The translations under genes were made by a program, and so were the position numbers. Source: Comamonadaceae bacterium (GTDB lineage Bacteria > Pseudomonadota > Gammaproteobacteria > Burkholderiales > Burkholderiaceae_C). Taken from it: 64,000 nt of DNA. This document shows, piece after piece, positions 52,578 through 61,342 of this stretch. A model generated the notes under the pieces. The model had not been told where the DNA came from and searched no databases. It saw nothing but the letters and a program-made list of their open reading frames with translations. The DNA lies in contig CANJPU010000008.1 in NCBI GenBank assembly GCA_947476285.1, positions 1 to 64,000 on the forward strand, read 5' to 3'. The stretch's first letter is position 1. Each line of letters begins with the position of its first letter.

Positions 52578-53564
52578 CTACTCGGTCACTTTGATGCCGG
52601 TGGTCTCGATGAATTTCTTCCAGTGGTCATACTCGCTTTTGACAACTGTTCGGAGATCGTCGGGAGATCCGCCTATCGGAGTCGCAAATCGCGACGCGAG
52701 CGTATCGGCCACCGAGGGCGTTTTCAGCATGGCGTTGATTTCGCGGTTTAGAAAGTTGACGATCTCCTGCGGCGTATTGCGTGGGGCAAGTAGTCCATAG
52801 TAGATGTTCAATCTAAGATCAGGAAAGCCGGCCTCGGCCACCGTTGGCACGTTTGGCAGCGCCTTCAGGCGACCCGATCCACCCACGGCAAGCGCCTTCA
52901 CACGCCCCGCTGTGATCAGGGGCGATACAGCGCCCGTATCAGTAAAGCTCAGTTGCACTTCGTTGGAAACGACGGCCGTGTTCGCTGGGCCGATTCCCTT
53001 GTACGGAACGTGCGACATCGCAATTCCCGCGCTCTTTTTGAAGTCTTCCCCGGCAAGGTGCGATATCCCTCCGAGACCGCTGGATCCGTAGAAGAGCTTC
53101 GAAGGATTGCTTTTGCCGTATGCGACGAACTCTTTCAAATTCGTCGCGGGCACGGCCGGGCTGGTCACCATGATCAAGGGAGCATCCACGACCCGAATGA
53201 CGTGCGCAAAGTCAGCCACGGGATCGTAGGGTGTCTTCGATACGGCCGAAGCCACAGAGAAACTGGCAGACACGATGAGGAGCGTGTGGCCATCGGGAGC
53301 TGCCTTTGCCACCATATCGGCGCCGACGGTCCCGCCGGCGCCGAGCTTGTTCTCCACAACAACGCTCTGCCCCAGGCGAACGCTCAGATTTTCGGCGACC
53401 AACCTGCCAAGATAATCGAGTCCTCCTCCAGGGGCAAAGGGCACGATCAGCTTGATCGGCCTGTTCGGATAGCGCGGTGAATCCTGTGCGGATACGCTGG
53501 CGGACATCAGCGCAGATAGGGCGATGGCAATCACCGCCATGGGTTTCGACATCAATTGTTTCAC
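52578..53564 (-). CDS. Bug/TctC-family periplasmic binding protein
   Basis: 328 aa. I choose the GTG at 53564 because AAGGAG stands 7 bp ahead and the product opens with a compact Sec signal (KQLMSKPMAVIAIALSALM...SVSAQ); upstream TTG/ATG codons at 53591/53585 would place the ribosome site inside the gene. Family blocks YPNRPIKLIVPFAPGGGLD, SVVVENKLGAGGTVGAD and DGHTLLIVS follow. It is between the aldehyde dehydrogenase and the dioxygenase on one strand. Confidence 0.88.
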   Translation of the reverse strand: MKQLMSKPMAVIAIALSALMSASVSAQDSPRYPNRPIKLIVPFAPGGGLDYLGRLVAENLSVRLGQSVVVENKLGAGGTVGADMVAKAAPDGHTLLIVSASFSVASAVSKTPYDPVADFAHVIRVVDAPLIMVTSPAVPATNLKEFVAYGKSNPSKLFYGSSGLGGISHLAGEDFKKSAGIAMSHVPYKGIGPANTAVVSNEVQLSFTDTGAVSPLITAGRVKALAVGGSGRLKALPNVPTVAEAGFPDLRLNIYYGLLAPRNTPQEIVNFLNREINAMLKTPSVADTLASRFATPIGGSPDDLRTVVKSEYDHWKKFIETTGIKVTE

Positions 53565-53595
53565 GCTCGGACTCCTTCTATTCATGATCAAAGGC

Positions 53596-55071
53596 CTACA
53601 CGCCCTTGAAGGGCGTCGTCAATTCATCGTTGAGATCGATCCAGACACTTTTTACCCTGAGGTAGTCCTTGATCGCGTCTGTGCCGCCTTCTTTGCCCAA
53701 GCCCGACATCTTGAAGCCGCCGAACGCAGACAACTGCGAAGTCAGACGGTAATTGTTGACCCAGACCGTGCCGGCATCGAGCCTGCCTGCCACCCGATGC
53801 GCGCGATTCAGATCGCGCGTCCACAGACCGGCCGCCAAGCCATACTTCGAATCGTTCGCGATGGAAATGGCATGCGCTTCGTCGCGAAACGGAATCACGC
53901 ACAGGATGGGACCGAACACCTCTTCCTGTGCGATTCGCATTTGGTTGTTTGCTCCAACGAATACGGTTGGTTCCACGAAGAGTCCGCTTCCGCATTCCGG
54001 GCGAGTCGATTTCGTTCCACCAGCCGCCAGGCGAGCGCCGTCCTCTTTGGCGATCTCGATGTAGCGCATGATCTTGTCGAAATGAGGCCGATTGGCCACT
54101 GGGCCAACTTCAGTCGCCGGATCCATCGGATCGCCGAATCGAATGGCCTGGACCAGCTTGGTGACGCGAGCCATCACCTGATCGTGAATGCTTTCCTGCA
54201 GCAGCAGGCGGGAGCCCGCGACACAACTTTGGCCTCCTGAGCCAAAGATGGCCGACACCGCGCCGCGCGACGCACGTTCGATATCTGCATCCTCGAACAC
54301 AATGTTGGGCGATTTTCCACCTAGCTCCAGTGTCACAGGCTTTATCCTGCGCGCGGCCGCCTCATAGATTGCCACGCCTGCGCCAGGGCCGCCAGTGAAG
54401 GCGATCTTGTCCACGTCGGGGTGGTTAGCCAGCGCCGTCCCGACCTCGGCTCCAAGACCAGTGATCACGTTCACAACGCCAGGAGGAAACCCGGCTTGTT
54501 CAATCAGCCGCGCGAAAATCAAAGATGAAGTCGATGCGAACTCGGAAGGCTTGATGACCACTGTGTTGCCTGCCGCAAGCGCGGGCGCCAGCTTCCAGGC
54601 AAGCAGACGCAGAGGGGAGTTCCAGGGGATGATCAGCGCGATGACACCGATGGGTTCGTAGCGCAGGTAGTTGAAAAACCCCGGACGCTGCGTGTGCAAA
54701 ACATCCCCAGCAAACTTGTCCGCAAGACCGGCGTAATAGTAGTACCACTCAGCGACGTTGGTGATCTGGCCGCGCATCTCGGTGATGGTCTTTCCGTTGT
54801 CGCGAACCTCGGCAACCGCCAGCTCTTCGACATTCTTCAGAACCAAGTCGCCCAGACGACGCAGCAGGGTGGCCCGATCGGTAGGTGCAAGCCTGGACCA
54901 TGGCCCCGTGCTAAAGGCCGCTTTGGCTGCCGCGACGGCAGCATCTGCATCGCGGTCGTCCCCGCGCGCGATACGCGCCCAGGGCAAGCCGGTGTAGGGG
55001 TTCTCGGTGTCCAGATACCTGTCCGAGGAGGCGGTGGACTCGCCGTTGATGTAGTGTTTGAAGGTTTGCAT
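53596..55071 (-). CDS. Aldehyde dehydrogenase
   Basis: 491 aa NAD(P)-dependent dehydrogenase with general base E249 (TLELGGKSP) and nucleophile C283 (GGQSCVAG), IIPWNSPL near residue 148 and FTGGPGAG near 225. It is the first gene of the minus-strand operon that continues with Bug, dioxygenase and CMD-like genes. The upstream region 55072-55328 carries a candidate operator shared with the divergent epimerase gene. Confidence 0.92.
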   Translation of the reverse strand: MQTFKHYINGESTASSDRYLDTENPYTGLPWARIARGDDRDADAAVAAAKAAFSTGPWSRLAPTDRATLLRRLGDLVLKNVEELAVAEVRDNGKTITEMRGQITNVAEWYYYYAGLADKFAGDVLHTQRPGFFNYLRYEPIGVIALIIPWNSPLRLLAWKLAPALAAGNTVVIKPSEFASTSSLIFARLIEQAGFPPGVVNVITGLGAEVGTALANHPDVDKIAFTGGPGAGVAIYEAAARRIKPVTLELGGKSPNIVFEDADIERASRGAVSAIFGSGGQSCVAGSRLLLQESIHDQVMARVTKLVQAIRFGDPMDPATEVGPVANRPHFDKIMRYIEIAKEDGARLAAGGTKSTRPECGSGLFVEPTVFVGANNQMRIAQEEVFGPILCVIPFRDEAHAISIANDSKYGLAAGLWTRDLNRAHRVAGRLDAGTVWVNNYRLTSQLSAFGGFKMSGLGKEGGTDAIKDYLRVKSVWIDLNDELTTPFKGV

Positions 55072-55168
55072 GATTTCGTGTTGACGTCGATCGCAAGGCG
55101 AAAATTTAGAGACTTCTGACTTGATCGCCGATGCGCCCAGATATGGGCGCCTTCATGGCCGGTCGCAG

Positions 55169-55198
55169 TGTGCAATGTATTGCGCTTCTGTGCAATAC
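55169..55198. promoter_or_regulatory. Overlapping direct and inverted repeats, candidate operator
   Basis: TGTGCAAT occurs at 55169-55176 and again at 55189-55196 (20 bp apart, two helical turns). GTATTGC at 55177-55183 and GCAATAC at 55192-55198 form a perfect 7-bp inverted repeat with an 8-bp spacer. The cluster lies between the divergent aldehyde dehydrogenase and epimerase genes. Confidence 0.45.
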
Positions 55199-55275
55199 GG
55201 ATGAACGCGAACGCGAGCGGTGGGGTCATGCCAGCTTGCTTGAGTGGGTCGGTCTGCTCCCCTTGGGCTGACACT

Positions 55276-55303
55276 TTGCACAATGGATCAAATACTATAT
55301 ATT
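55276..55303 (+). promoter_or_regulatory. Likely sigma-70 promoter of the epimerase gene
   Basis: TTGCAC and TATATT are separated by 16 bp and end 25 bp before the ATG at 55329. The candidate operator at 55169-55198 lies about 80 bp further upstream. Confidence 0.5.
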
Positions 55304-55328
55304 CTTACCCAGCTCCAGGAGAAGTGGT

Positions 55329-56267
55329 ATGACGACGCTGATCGTAGGCGGCGCGGGATTCATCGGGCCAAGAGTCGTGAGTCAATTGGTTTTGCGCGGG
55401 GAAGATGTCGTTTGCATGGACATCAATCCCGGTGCCATTGCGCCGTCAACGCTGTCGCCCAAAGTCAAGGTCGTCTACGGTGACGCCACGCGTGCAGAAG
55501 ACGTCATGCGGGTACTGATGGAGTGCAAGGCCGAGCGGCTGCTGAACCTTGCTTACCGGATCGGAGGCGAGAGCGAACCCCACCAGGCCATTCGGCTCAA
55601 TGTGATGGGGATGGAGAACTGCCTTGAGGCCGCGCGCCTATGTGGAGTCAAGCGGTTTGTCTACGCCAGCTCATTGGCCATCTACGGAAAGCAGTTCCAT
55701 TTCGGCGAGCGACAAGTCACTGAAGAGGACACTTGCTACCCTGAGAACGTTTACTCTACCTGCAAGCGGTTCAACGAATTTCAGGCCAAGCAGTTCGAAG
55801 AAATCTACGGCTTGAGCACCACCGGAATCCGGGTGGCCAACGTCACGGGCTCCAACAAGGTTCGAGGCTCGGTGGACCATGTGACTTGCATCACCAAGCC
55901 GGCTGCCGGCCAGCCTGTTCATTTTCGTTTAACAGGAACGATGTTCTTGCCGATTCATCTGGACGACATTGCCGATGTCTTTGCTCGCGTCCTGCTCGCT
56001 GACAGCACCCGATATCCGATCTACAACTCCGGTGGGCATTCGACCAGCATCTCGGATCTGGCCGACATGGTGCGACGCGTACTGCCTGAGGCACAGATCA
56101 CATTCGGGGGCGAAGGGGGGCGAGAAGATTCCCGGAACATCTACTTGATGGACAACACGCGATTGGTGCAGGAGTTCGGTGTCTCCTATCCGCCGTTCCA
56201 AGACCGGGTATTGCAGATCATCAACGAAATTCGCAGCGCCGACGGAAGGCCGCCGGTGCGCATGTAG
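55329..56267 (+). CDS. NAD-dependent epimerase/dehydratase-family protein
   Basis: 312 aa extended SDR. GGAGFIG at residues 7-13 binds NAD; the catalytic Y-x3-K is in VYSTCKRFNEFQ near residue 140, with the partner Ser in YASSLAIYG. AGGAG precedes the ATG. It begins a plus-strand group with the racemase-like, Bug, isomerase-like and CitE-like genes. It could modify a nucleotide sugar or a small hydroxy acid; only the fold is certain. Confidence 0.87.
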   Translation: MTTLIVGGAGFIGPRVVSQLVLRGEDVVCMDINPGAIAPSTLSPKVKVVYGDATRAEDVMRVLMECKAERLLNLAYRIGGESEPHQAIRLNVMGMENCLEAARLCGVKRFVYASSLAIYGKQFHFGERQVTEEDTCYPENVYSTCKRFNEFQAKQFEEIYGLSTTGIRVANVTGSNKVRGSVDHVTCITKPAAGQPVHFRLTGTMFLPIHLDDIADVFARVLLADSTRYPIYNSGGHSTSISDLADMVRRVLPEAQITFGGEGGREDSRNIYLMDNTRLVQEFGVSYPPFQDRVLQIINEIRSADGRPPVRM

Positions 56268-56348
56268 AGGGGCGCTCCACACTTGGCGAGCCTGGCACTG
56301 GCTCGCACTTTTCCATAGGTAATTATTCTTTAAGGTCTGAGGTAATAC

Positions 56349-57179
56349 ATGATGAAACTTGCTTGGCATGTTGGGTTAACTGAGTCTGCTACCGAGCGAC
56401 TCCCGAACGCACCCGCCCTGTGGGCTGCGCTGCGCAAACAGGCCGCCGAGGTCGTGAATCCGGGAACGAACGTGGAGATCTGCTTCTCGCGGAAGACAAC
56501 GCTGAGCACGCAGCCGTTCATGGGCTCTGTCAACGCATTCATGGTGGCGCAAGACGTGCAGCGCCTGGAGGCCGAAGGCTTTGATGGCGCCATGATTGCA
56601 GCGTCCGTCGATTCGGGCGTCTATGAGGCGCGCACCTCGGTGGCCATGCCGGTCATCGGATCCACCGAAGCAGCCATGGGCTTCAGCGAATTCGTCGGTC
56701 GGCGTGTGGGCGTCGTTTGCATCGCTGGGGCTGGCGACTATCTCGGCTATGTCCGCGCAATCGAAGGACTGGCTGATCGCTACGGCTATCGGGGGCGATT
56801 CATCTCTCATCGTCCGGTGCGACCCCTTGGGAAGAGTTGGGAGCATTTTTTCGAAACCTTCGCGCGCGCGATTGACGGTGACAGTGACGAATTGGCCAGC
56901 ATGTATGACACGGTGTGCGCCGAGTTCGCCCGCGACGGCGCCGACGTCTTGTTGTCCGGCAATCAATTCATGGGGGCCGTCATGCGAATGGCAGGCATTC
57001 CCTTCCTCACGCCACAAGGGCTGCCCTTCATTGACAACGCGGCGATCGGCTTGAAGATGCTGGAGACGCTGGTCTCATTGCGCCGCACGATGGGACTCAA
57101 CAAGAGCGAAGCCGGTGATTACCGGGCGGTCGCCAAGGCTCAGGTCGATTCGGTCAGCGGCTGGTTCGCCAAGCGTTAG
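56349..57179 (+). CDS. Asp/Glu-hydantoin racemase/maleate isomerase-like protein lacking the usual cysteines
   Basis: 276 aa of the aspartate/glutamate racemase superfamily: MIAASVDSG (family IACFDDPG) near residues 78-86, MPVIGSTEAAM near 98 and GADVLLSGNQFMG (family LGCAGM) near 199. Both positions that normally hold the catalytic Cys pair are non-Cys here, so if active it must use other chemistry (decarboxylase- or hydratase-like). GAGGT stands ahead of ATGATG. It is 81 bp after the epimerase and 53 bp before a Bug gene. Confidence 0.75.
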   Translation: MMKLAWHVGLTESATERLPNAPALWAALRKQAAEVVNPGTNVEICFSRKTTLSTQPFMGSVNAFMVAQDVQRLEAEGFDGAMIAASVDSGVYEARTSVAMPVIGSTEAAMGFSEFVGRRVGVVCIAGAGDYLGYVRAIEGLADRYGYRGRFISHRPVRPLGKSWEHFFETFARAIDGDSDELASMYDTVCAEFARDGADVLLSGNQFMGAVMRMAGIPFLTPQGLPFIDNAAIGLKMLETLVSLRRTMGLNKSEAGDYRAVAKAQVDSVSGWFAKR

Positions 57180-57232
57180 AGGCGGCGAGGTCACCTGAGC
57201 AAGCGCGACAACACGCGCAAGGAGTTGATGAA

Positions 57233-58192
57233 ATGAAACTGTTTTCAAATGCAATTGTCTGGGTCGCGCTGCTTGTGGCCTCAAGCAATGCCGCCGCGCA
57301 AGCGTTTCCAAGCAAGCCGCTGCGCGTGATCGTGCCCTATGGGGCGGGATCGGGAACGGACGTGGCGGTGCGCATTGTCACGAACCGCATGACGCAGTCG
57401 ATCGGACAGGCGATTGTTGTAGAGAACAGAGCTGGTGCGTCCGGCAACATCGGAATGGAAGCCGGTGCAAAGGCGCCTCCTGATGGGCACACGCTGGTTG
57501 TGGGTGCCGCGGGCACACTCGCCATGAACCCGTTCTTGTTCCAGACCCTCCCGTTCAATCCCGAGAAAGATTTCGAGCCGATCATTCTCATCGCACGCAT
57601 GCCAATGGTGTTGCTGGCCCCGCCCAACGTTCCGATGAAAAACCTTGCCGACCTGACAGCGCGAGCCAGAGCCAAGCCGGGTGGTCTCAATGCGGGCATT
57701 CCAAGCACTTCGGCCGTGATGGTGTCCGAGCTGCTCAAGCAAAGCGGCGTGCCACTTGTCAACATCAACTACAAGTCATCGGGATTGGCGCTTTCAGATG
57801 TCGCTGGAAATCAGCTCGACATCGCCATAGACACGGTGGTGGCCGCTGTTCCGCTGATCCGCGCGGGAAGGCTGACCGCTCTGGGCGTCTCGACCAGCAA
57901 ACGCAGCGACCTGATTCCGGATGTTGCGACCGTGGCAGAGCAAGGACTGCCGGGCTTCGAAGTCTCGGCCTGGATCGGGTTCTACGCACCCAAGGGCACG
58001 CCACGGCAGGTCATCGAGCAACTGAACGCAGCAGCGCGCAAGGCGATTGACAATCAAGAGACGCGCGCGCTCTTGCTGCAGGCCGGCTTTGACGCTGCCG
58101 GGGGCGGCATGCAAGAGTTGGCCGAGTTCGAACGTGCGGAACGCGAGAAGTGGGGCCGCGTCATCAAGGCCGCTGGCATCAAGGCGGAATAG
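57233..58192 (+). CDS. Bug/TctC-family periplasmic binding protein
   Basis: 319 aa with a short Sec signal ending NAAAQ, then FPSKPLRVIVPYGAGSGTD, AIVVENRAGASGNIGMEAG and DGHTLVVGA. AAGGAG lies ahead of the ATG. Its stop overlaps the GTG of the next gene by one base, so the isomerase-like enzyme downstream is translationally coupled and may act on the bound solute. Confidence 0.92.
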   Translation: MKLFSNAIVWVALLVASSNAAAQAFPSKPLRVIVPYGAGSGTDVAVRIVTNRMTQSIGQAIVVENRAGASGNIGMEAGAKAPPDGHTLVVGAAGTLAMNPFLFQTLPFNPEKDFEPIILIARMPMVLLAPPNVPMKNLADLTARARAKPGGLNAGIPSTSAVMVSELLKQSGVPLVNINYKSSGLALSDVAGNQLDIAIDTVVAAVPLIRAGRLTALGVSTSKRSDLIPDVATVAEQGLPGFEVSAWIGFYAPKGTPRQVIEQLNAAARKAIDNQETRALLLQAGFDAAGGGMQELAEFERAEREKWGRVIKAAGIKAE

Positions 58193-59028
58193 TGTTTCCC
58201 TCGCGTGCGCTGCGGGACAATGGCCTGGGCTTTCGGTTTTCTGCGGGTTTGGGGCATCTCTTGCCCGACGTGTCGTTTCTAGAGCGCTTCGGCGTGGCGG
58301 CAAGCTTGGGCTTTACAGGCGTCGAGTATCCAGCCCCTTATGCATACAAAGCCGATGTGCTGCGTGAGCAGTTGGATGCGCATGGCTTGCAGCAGGTGCT
58401 GTTCAATGTGCCAGTTGGGTCACGCAGCGGTGATCTGGGCCTGGCCTGCGATCCACAGCGTCGGATGGAGTTTCAAGATTCCATTGGGATTGCTCTGGAA
58501 TACGCGAGCACGCTCCAATGCGCACAGATCAACTGCCTGTCCGGTTATTCCCCACCCGGTGTGCCTTACGAAGAACTGAACGACACCTACGTCTCCAACC
58601 TCAAGTACGCCGGCCGGCAGGCGCGAGAGCGCAGCGTACGCATCGTCATTGAGCCACTCAACCCATTTGACTATCCGAACTTCTTCCTGTCGCGCACCGA
58701 GCAAGCCACCCGCATTCTTGCTGAAGTTGACCTGCCCAACGTGGGCCTGGAATATGACATCTATCACGCACAGATGACGCAGGGGCGCCTTGGCCCCACC
58801 CTGAGGGAGCACCGCGCCATCATCTGGCACATTCAGTTCGCGGATGCACCAACTCGTGCGACCCCCGGTACAGGAGAGATCCGATTCGACTACATACTCG
58901 ATGAACTAGAGCTGCTGGACTATTCGGGCTGGATCGGGTGCGACTATCGGCCGATGGGGCCCAAGGGTAGCTTCGATTGGCTGGCGCAATGGCTCACGGC
59001 CAGGGGCGCAGCGCAGAAGACGGACTGA
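58192..59028 (+). CDS. Sugar-phosphate isomerase/epimerase-like TIM-barrel (hydroxypyruvate isomerase family)
   Basis: 278 aa from the GTG at 58192 (AAGGCGG 5 bp ahead); the frame extends 14 codons into the Bug gene. The TIM-barrel metal-site pattern of the Hyi/xylose-isomerase-like family is present: VIEPLNPFDYPNFFL near residues 160-174 (Glu), GLEYDIYHAQM near 197-207 (Asp/His) and HIQFADAPTRATPGTGEI near 225-242 (His/Glu). These enzymes interconvert hydroxypyruvate/tartronate semialdehyde or sugars. Confidence 0.85.
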   Translation: MFPSRALRDNGLGFRFSAGLGHLLPDVSFLERFGVAASLGFTGVEYPAPYAYKADVLREQLDAHGLQQVLFNVPVGSRSGDLGLACDPQRRMEFQDSIGIALEYASTLQCAQINCLSGYSPPGVPYEELNDTYVSNLKYAGRQARERSVRIVIEPLNPFDYPNFFLSRTEQATRILAEVDLPNVGLEYDIYHAQMTQGRLGPTLREHRAIIWHIQFADAPTRATPGTGEIRFDYILDELELLDYSGWIGCDYRPMGPKGSFDWLAQWLTARGAAQKTD

Positions 59029-59187
59029 ACGAAACGACATTCCAGCTACCCCATCAAGCCCCAGCAGCCAGGGCAGGAGCGGGCAGCCGTGAAGACCAAG
59101 CCGCGATATCCTGGATGTAGAATGGGATGCAAAAGCTCGCCAACCCGCATGGACCCGTCGAGTCCAAAACACAGGACCTGTTAAGCC

Positions 59188-60048
59188 ATGGAAATCATCC
59201 GAAGCTGGCTGATCGCGCCAGCCAATCGCCCCGAGTACATCTATAAGTTCGCCACCCTGGGGGCCGATTGTTCCGTCATGGACTTGGAAGACGGCACGCC
59301 TGAGCCCTACAAGAACGCAACCCGCGACAATCTGCCGGCCATGGTGACACGGCTGCGCAGCGAAGGCCTCGTCAAAGGTTTGTACCTGCGCGTCAACCAT
59401 CCGCGCACCGAACACTACCCTCGCGATCTTGCCGCTGCTGCTGCCGCAGGGGTTGATGGCGTCTGCATCCCCAAGCTCAACACGGTGGCCGAGTTGCACG
59501 CTGCAGTGCAGGTGTTGGCCCCGGCCGAAGATAAATTGCAGCGCCGTTTCAAAATCATAGGCGGCATTGAGTCGGCACTGGGCGTCCTCAATGTCTCGGA
59601 GATCGCCTTTGCCGACCCCAGGCTCATCGGTCTGTATTTCGGCGGTGAGGATTTCGCCACCGATCTTTTGGGCGCGCGGCGCACGCGCGAAGGGCTGGAG
59701 GTGCTGTACGCACGCTCTCGTATCGTGCTGGCCGCCAAAGCCGCGCGGATCTGCGCAATCGATCAGGGTGTGCTTGAAATACATGACGATGAGCGCTTTC
59801 GCTACGACTCAGAGCAAGCGCGCAACCTCGGATATGACGGTAAGGTCTGCCTCAACCCAAAACAAGTTGTGTTGGCCAACGAACTCTTCAGTCCGACCAA
59901 GGAGGAGGTAGCGTTCAGCCGTCGCCTGGTCGAAGCTTCGCGCGCCGCAGAGGCACGAGGCATAGGCACCATCGCCTTCGAAGGCATGATGGTCGATGGG
60001 CCCTTGCTCAAACGCAGCGAGCACATCATTGCAATGGCCAGTAAGTGA
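59188..60048 (+). CDS. HpcH/HpaI aldolase / citrate lyase beta-like protein (CitE family)
   Basis: 286 aa TIM-barrel lyase paralogous to the protein at 11880: RSWLIAPANRPEY at the start, DCSVMDLEDGTPEPYKNATR near 28-45, IIGGIESALGV and GGEDFATDLLGARRT near 157-172. It would cleave a 3-hydroxyacyl-CoA or act on a free acid. It stands alone, 160 bp after the isomerase-like gene, with no clear ribosome site. Confidence 0.87.
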   Translation: MEIIRSWLIAPANRPEYIYKFATLGADCSVMDLEDGTPEPYKNATRDNLPAMVTRLRSEGLVKGLYLRVNHPRTEHYPRDLAAAAAAGVDGVCIPKLNTVAELHAAVQVLAPAEDKLQRRFKIIGGIESALGVLNVSEIAFADPRLIGLYFGGEDFATDLLGARRTREGLEVLYARSRIVLAAKAARICAIDQGVLEIHDDERFRYDSEQARNLGYDGKVCLNPKQVVLANELFSPTKEEVAFSRRLVEASRAAEARGIGTIAFEGMMVDGPLLKRSEHIIAMASK

Positions 60049-60156
60049 ATCGGCGCAGGTGAGGGTCGCTTAGCGCAGCCCCGCCGGAATCGGCCGACTG
60101 CCGCCGACACAACACCTCAATGGGTCAAAGCGTCTATCTAACACACCCACATCACC

Positions 60157-61335
60157 ATGAGCCAAACAACTAAGAAAGCGGCCATCGTCGGCATCGGCGA
60201 GAGCAAGCTTGGGCGCGTGCCCAACCGCACCAGTTTCCAGCTTCAGGCCGACGCGGCGCTTGCTGCGCTGGACGATGCGGGCCTTCGCATGTCAGACATC
60301 GACGGCTTGCTCACCACACCCATGCGGGTGCAGTACCTGGGCATGCCGTGTGGCGTGGTTGCCAGCCAACTGGGCATCCGGCCGCGGCATCTGGCGACGG
60401 TGGACGTGGCAGGGGCTTCGGGCTGCTCCATGATCGAGCAAGCGGTTGCGGCGATCGAGGAGGGGCGCTGCACCACGGTGCTGTGTGTGGCCGGGCAGAA
60501 CATGCTGTCGCATGGATCGCGCGCGACAGCGGTGCAGGCCATGGCCGAGAGCGGTGTTGCGCATCCGCAATTCGAAGTGCCTTACGGCCCGCTGGTGCCT
60601 TCGCTCTACGCGCTGGTGGCGCAGCGCCACATGCACTTGTACGGCACCACACCCGAACAATTGGCCGAAGTAGCCGTGGCCCTGCGTTCGAATGCGGTGC
60701 TCAATCCCAATGCCCACAAGCGTGACCCCATCACGATTCAAGATGTGATGGCCTCGCCGATGATCACCTCGCCGCTGCGCATGCTCGATTGCGCGCTGGT
60801 CTCAGACGGCGCCTGCGCAGTGATTGTCACCAGCGCCGACCGAGCGCGCGATCTGCGCAAGAAGCCGGTGCATGTGCTGGGCCAGGGCTACGGCCTGCGC
60901 CACAGCTACATCGGCGAGCATCGGGATCTGACCACCACCGGCGCGGTGGAGTCGGGCCGTGACGCGTTTCGCACAGCCGGCCTCACACCCGCGGACATCG
61001 ACGTGGCCGAGCTCTACGACTGCTTCACCATCACGGTGCTGATCGAGCTGGAGGACCTGGGCTTTTGCCCCAAGGGGGAGGGCGGCCGTTTTGTCGAAGG
61101 GGGTCGCATCCGGCTGGGCGGTGCGCTGCCTGTGACCACGCACGGCGGTCTCTTGTCGGCCGGCCACCCGGGTCTGCCGGGAGGCTTCTTCCATGTGGTC
61201 GAGGGGATCAGGCAACTGCGCGGCGAAGCCGGGGCACGGCAGGTTGCCAACGCCAAGACCGCGCTCATCCACGGCAACGGTGGCGTGCTTGCCATCCACT
61301 GCTCCCTGATACTCGGCTCAGCCGACACCGTGTGA
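60157..61335 (+). CDS. Thiolase-superfamily protein without the nucleophilic Cys; likely acyl-CoA retro-aldolase subunit (Ltp2-like)
   Basis: 392 aa of the SCP2-thiolase class (lipid-transfer-type). Where thiolases have the acylated Cys (CASG) this protein reads VAGASGCSM, with Gly at that position and a Cys three residues later. The His region GHPGLPGGFFH and HGNGGVLAIH near the end are present. A thiolase-like protein without the nucleophilic Cys, next to a DUF35 partner, is the arrangement of the steroid-side-chain aldolase Ltp2/ChsH2. The enoyl-CoA hydratase and acyl-CoA dehydrogenase genes downstream would supply the 3-hydroxyacyl-CoA substrate. The aldolase role is inference. Confidence 0.82.
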   Translation: MSQTTKKAAIVGIGESKLGRVPNRTSFQLQADAALAALDDAGLRMSDIDGLLTTPMRVQYLGMPCGVVASQLGIRPRHLATVDVAGASGCSMIEQAVAAIEEGRCTTVLCVAGQNMLSHGSRATAVQAMAESGVAHPQFEVPYGPLVPSLYALVAQRHMHLYGTTPEQLAEVAVALRSNAVLNPNAHKRDPITIQDVMASPMITSPLRMLDCALVSDGACAVIVTSADRARDLRKKPVHVLGQGYGLRHSYIGEHRDLTTTGAVESGRDAFRTAGLTPADIDVAELYDCFTITVLIELEDLGFCPKGEGGRFVEGGRIRLGGALPVTTHGGLLSAGHPGLPGGFFHVVEGIRQLRGEAGARQVANAKTALIHGNGGVLAIHCSLILGSADTV

Positions 61336-61342
61336 GGCCGAC

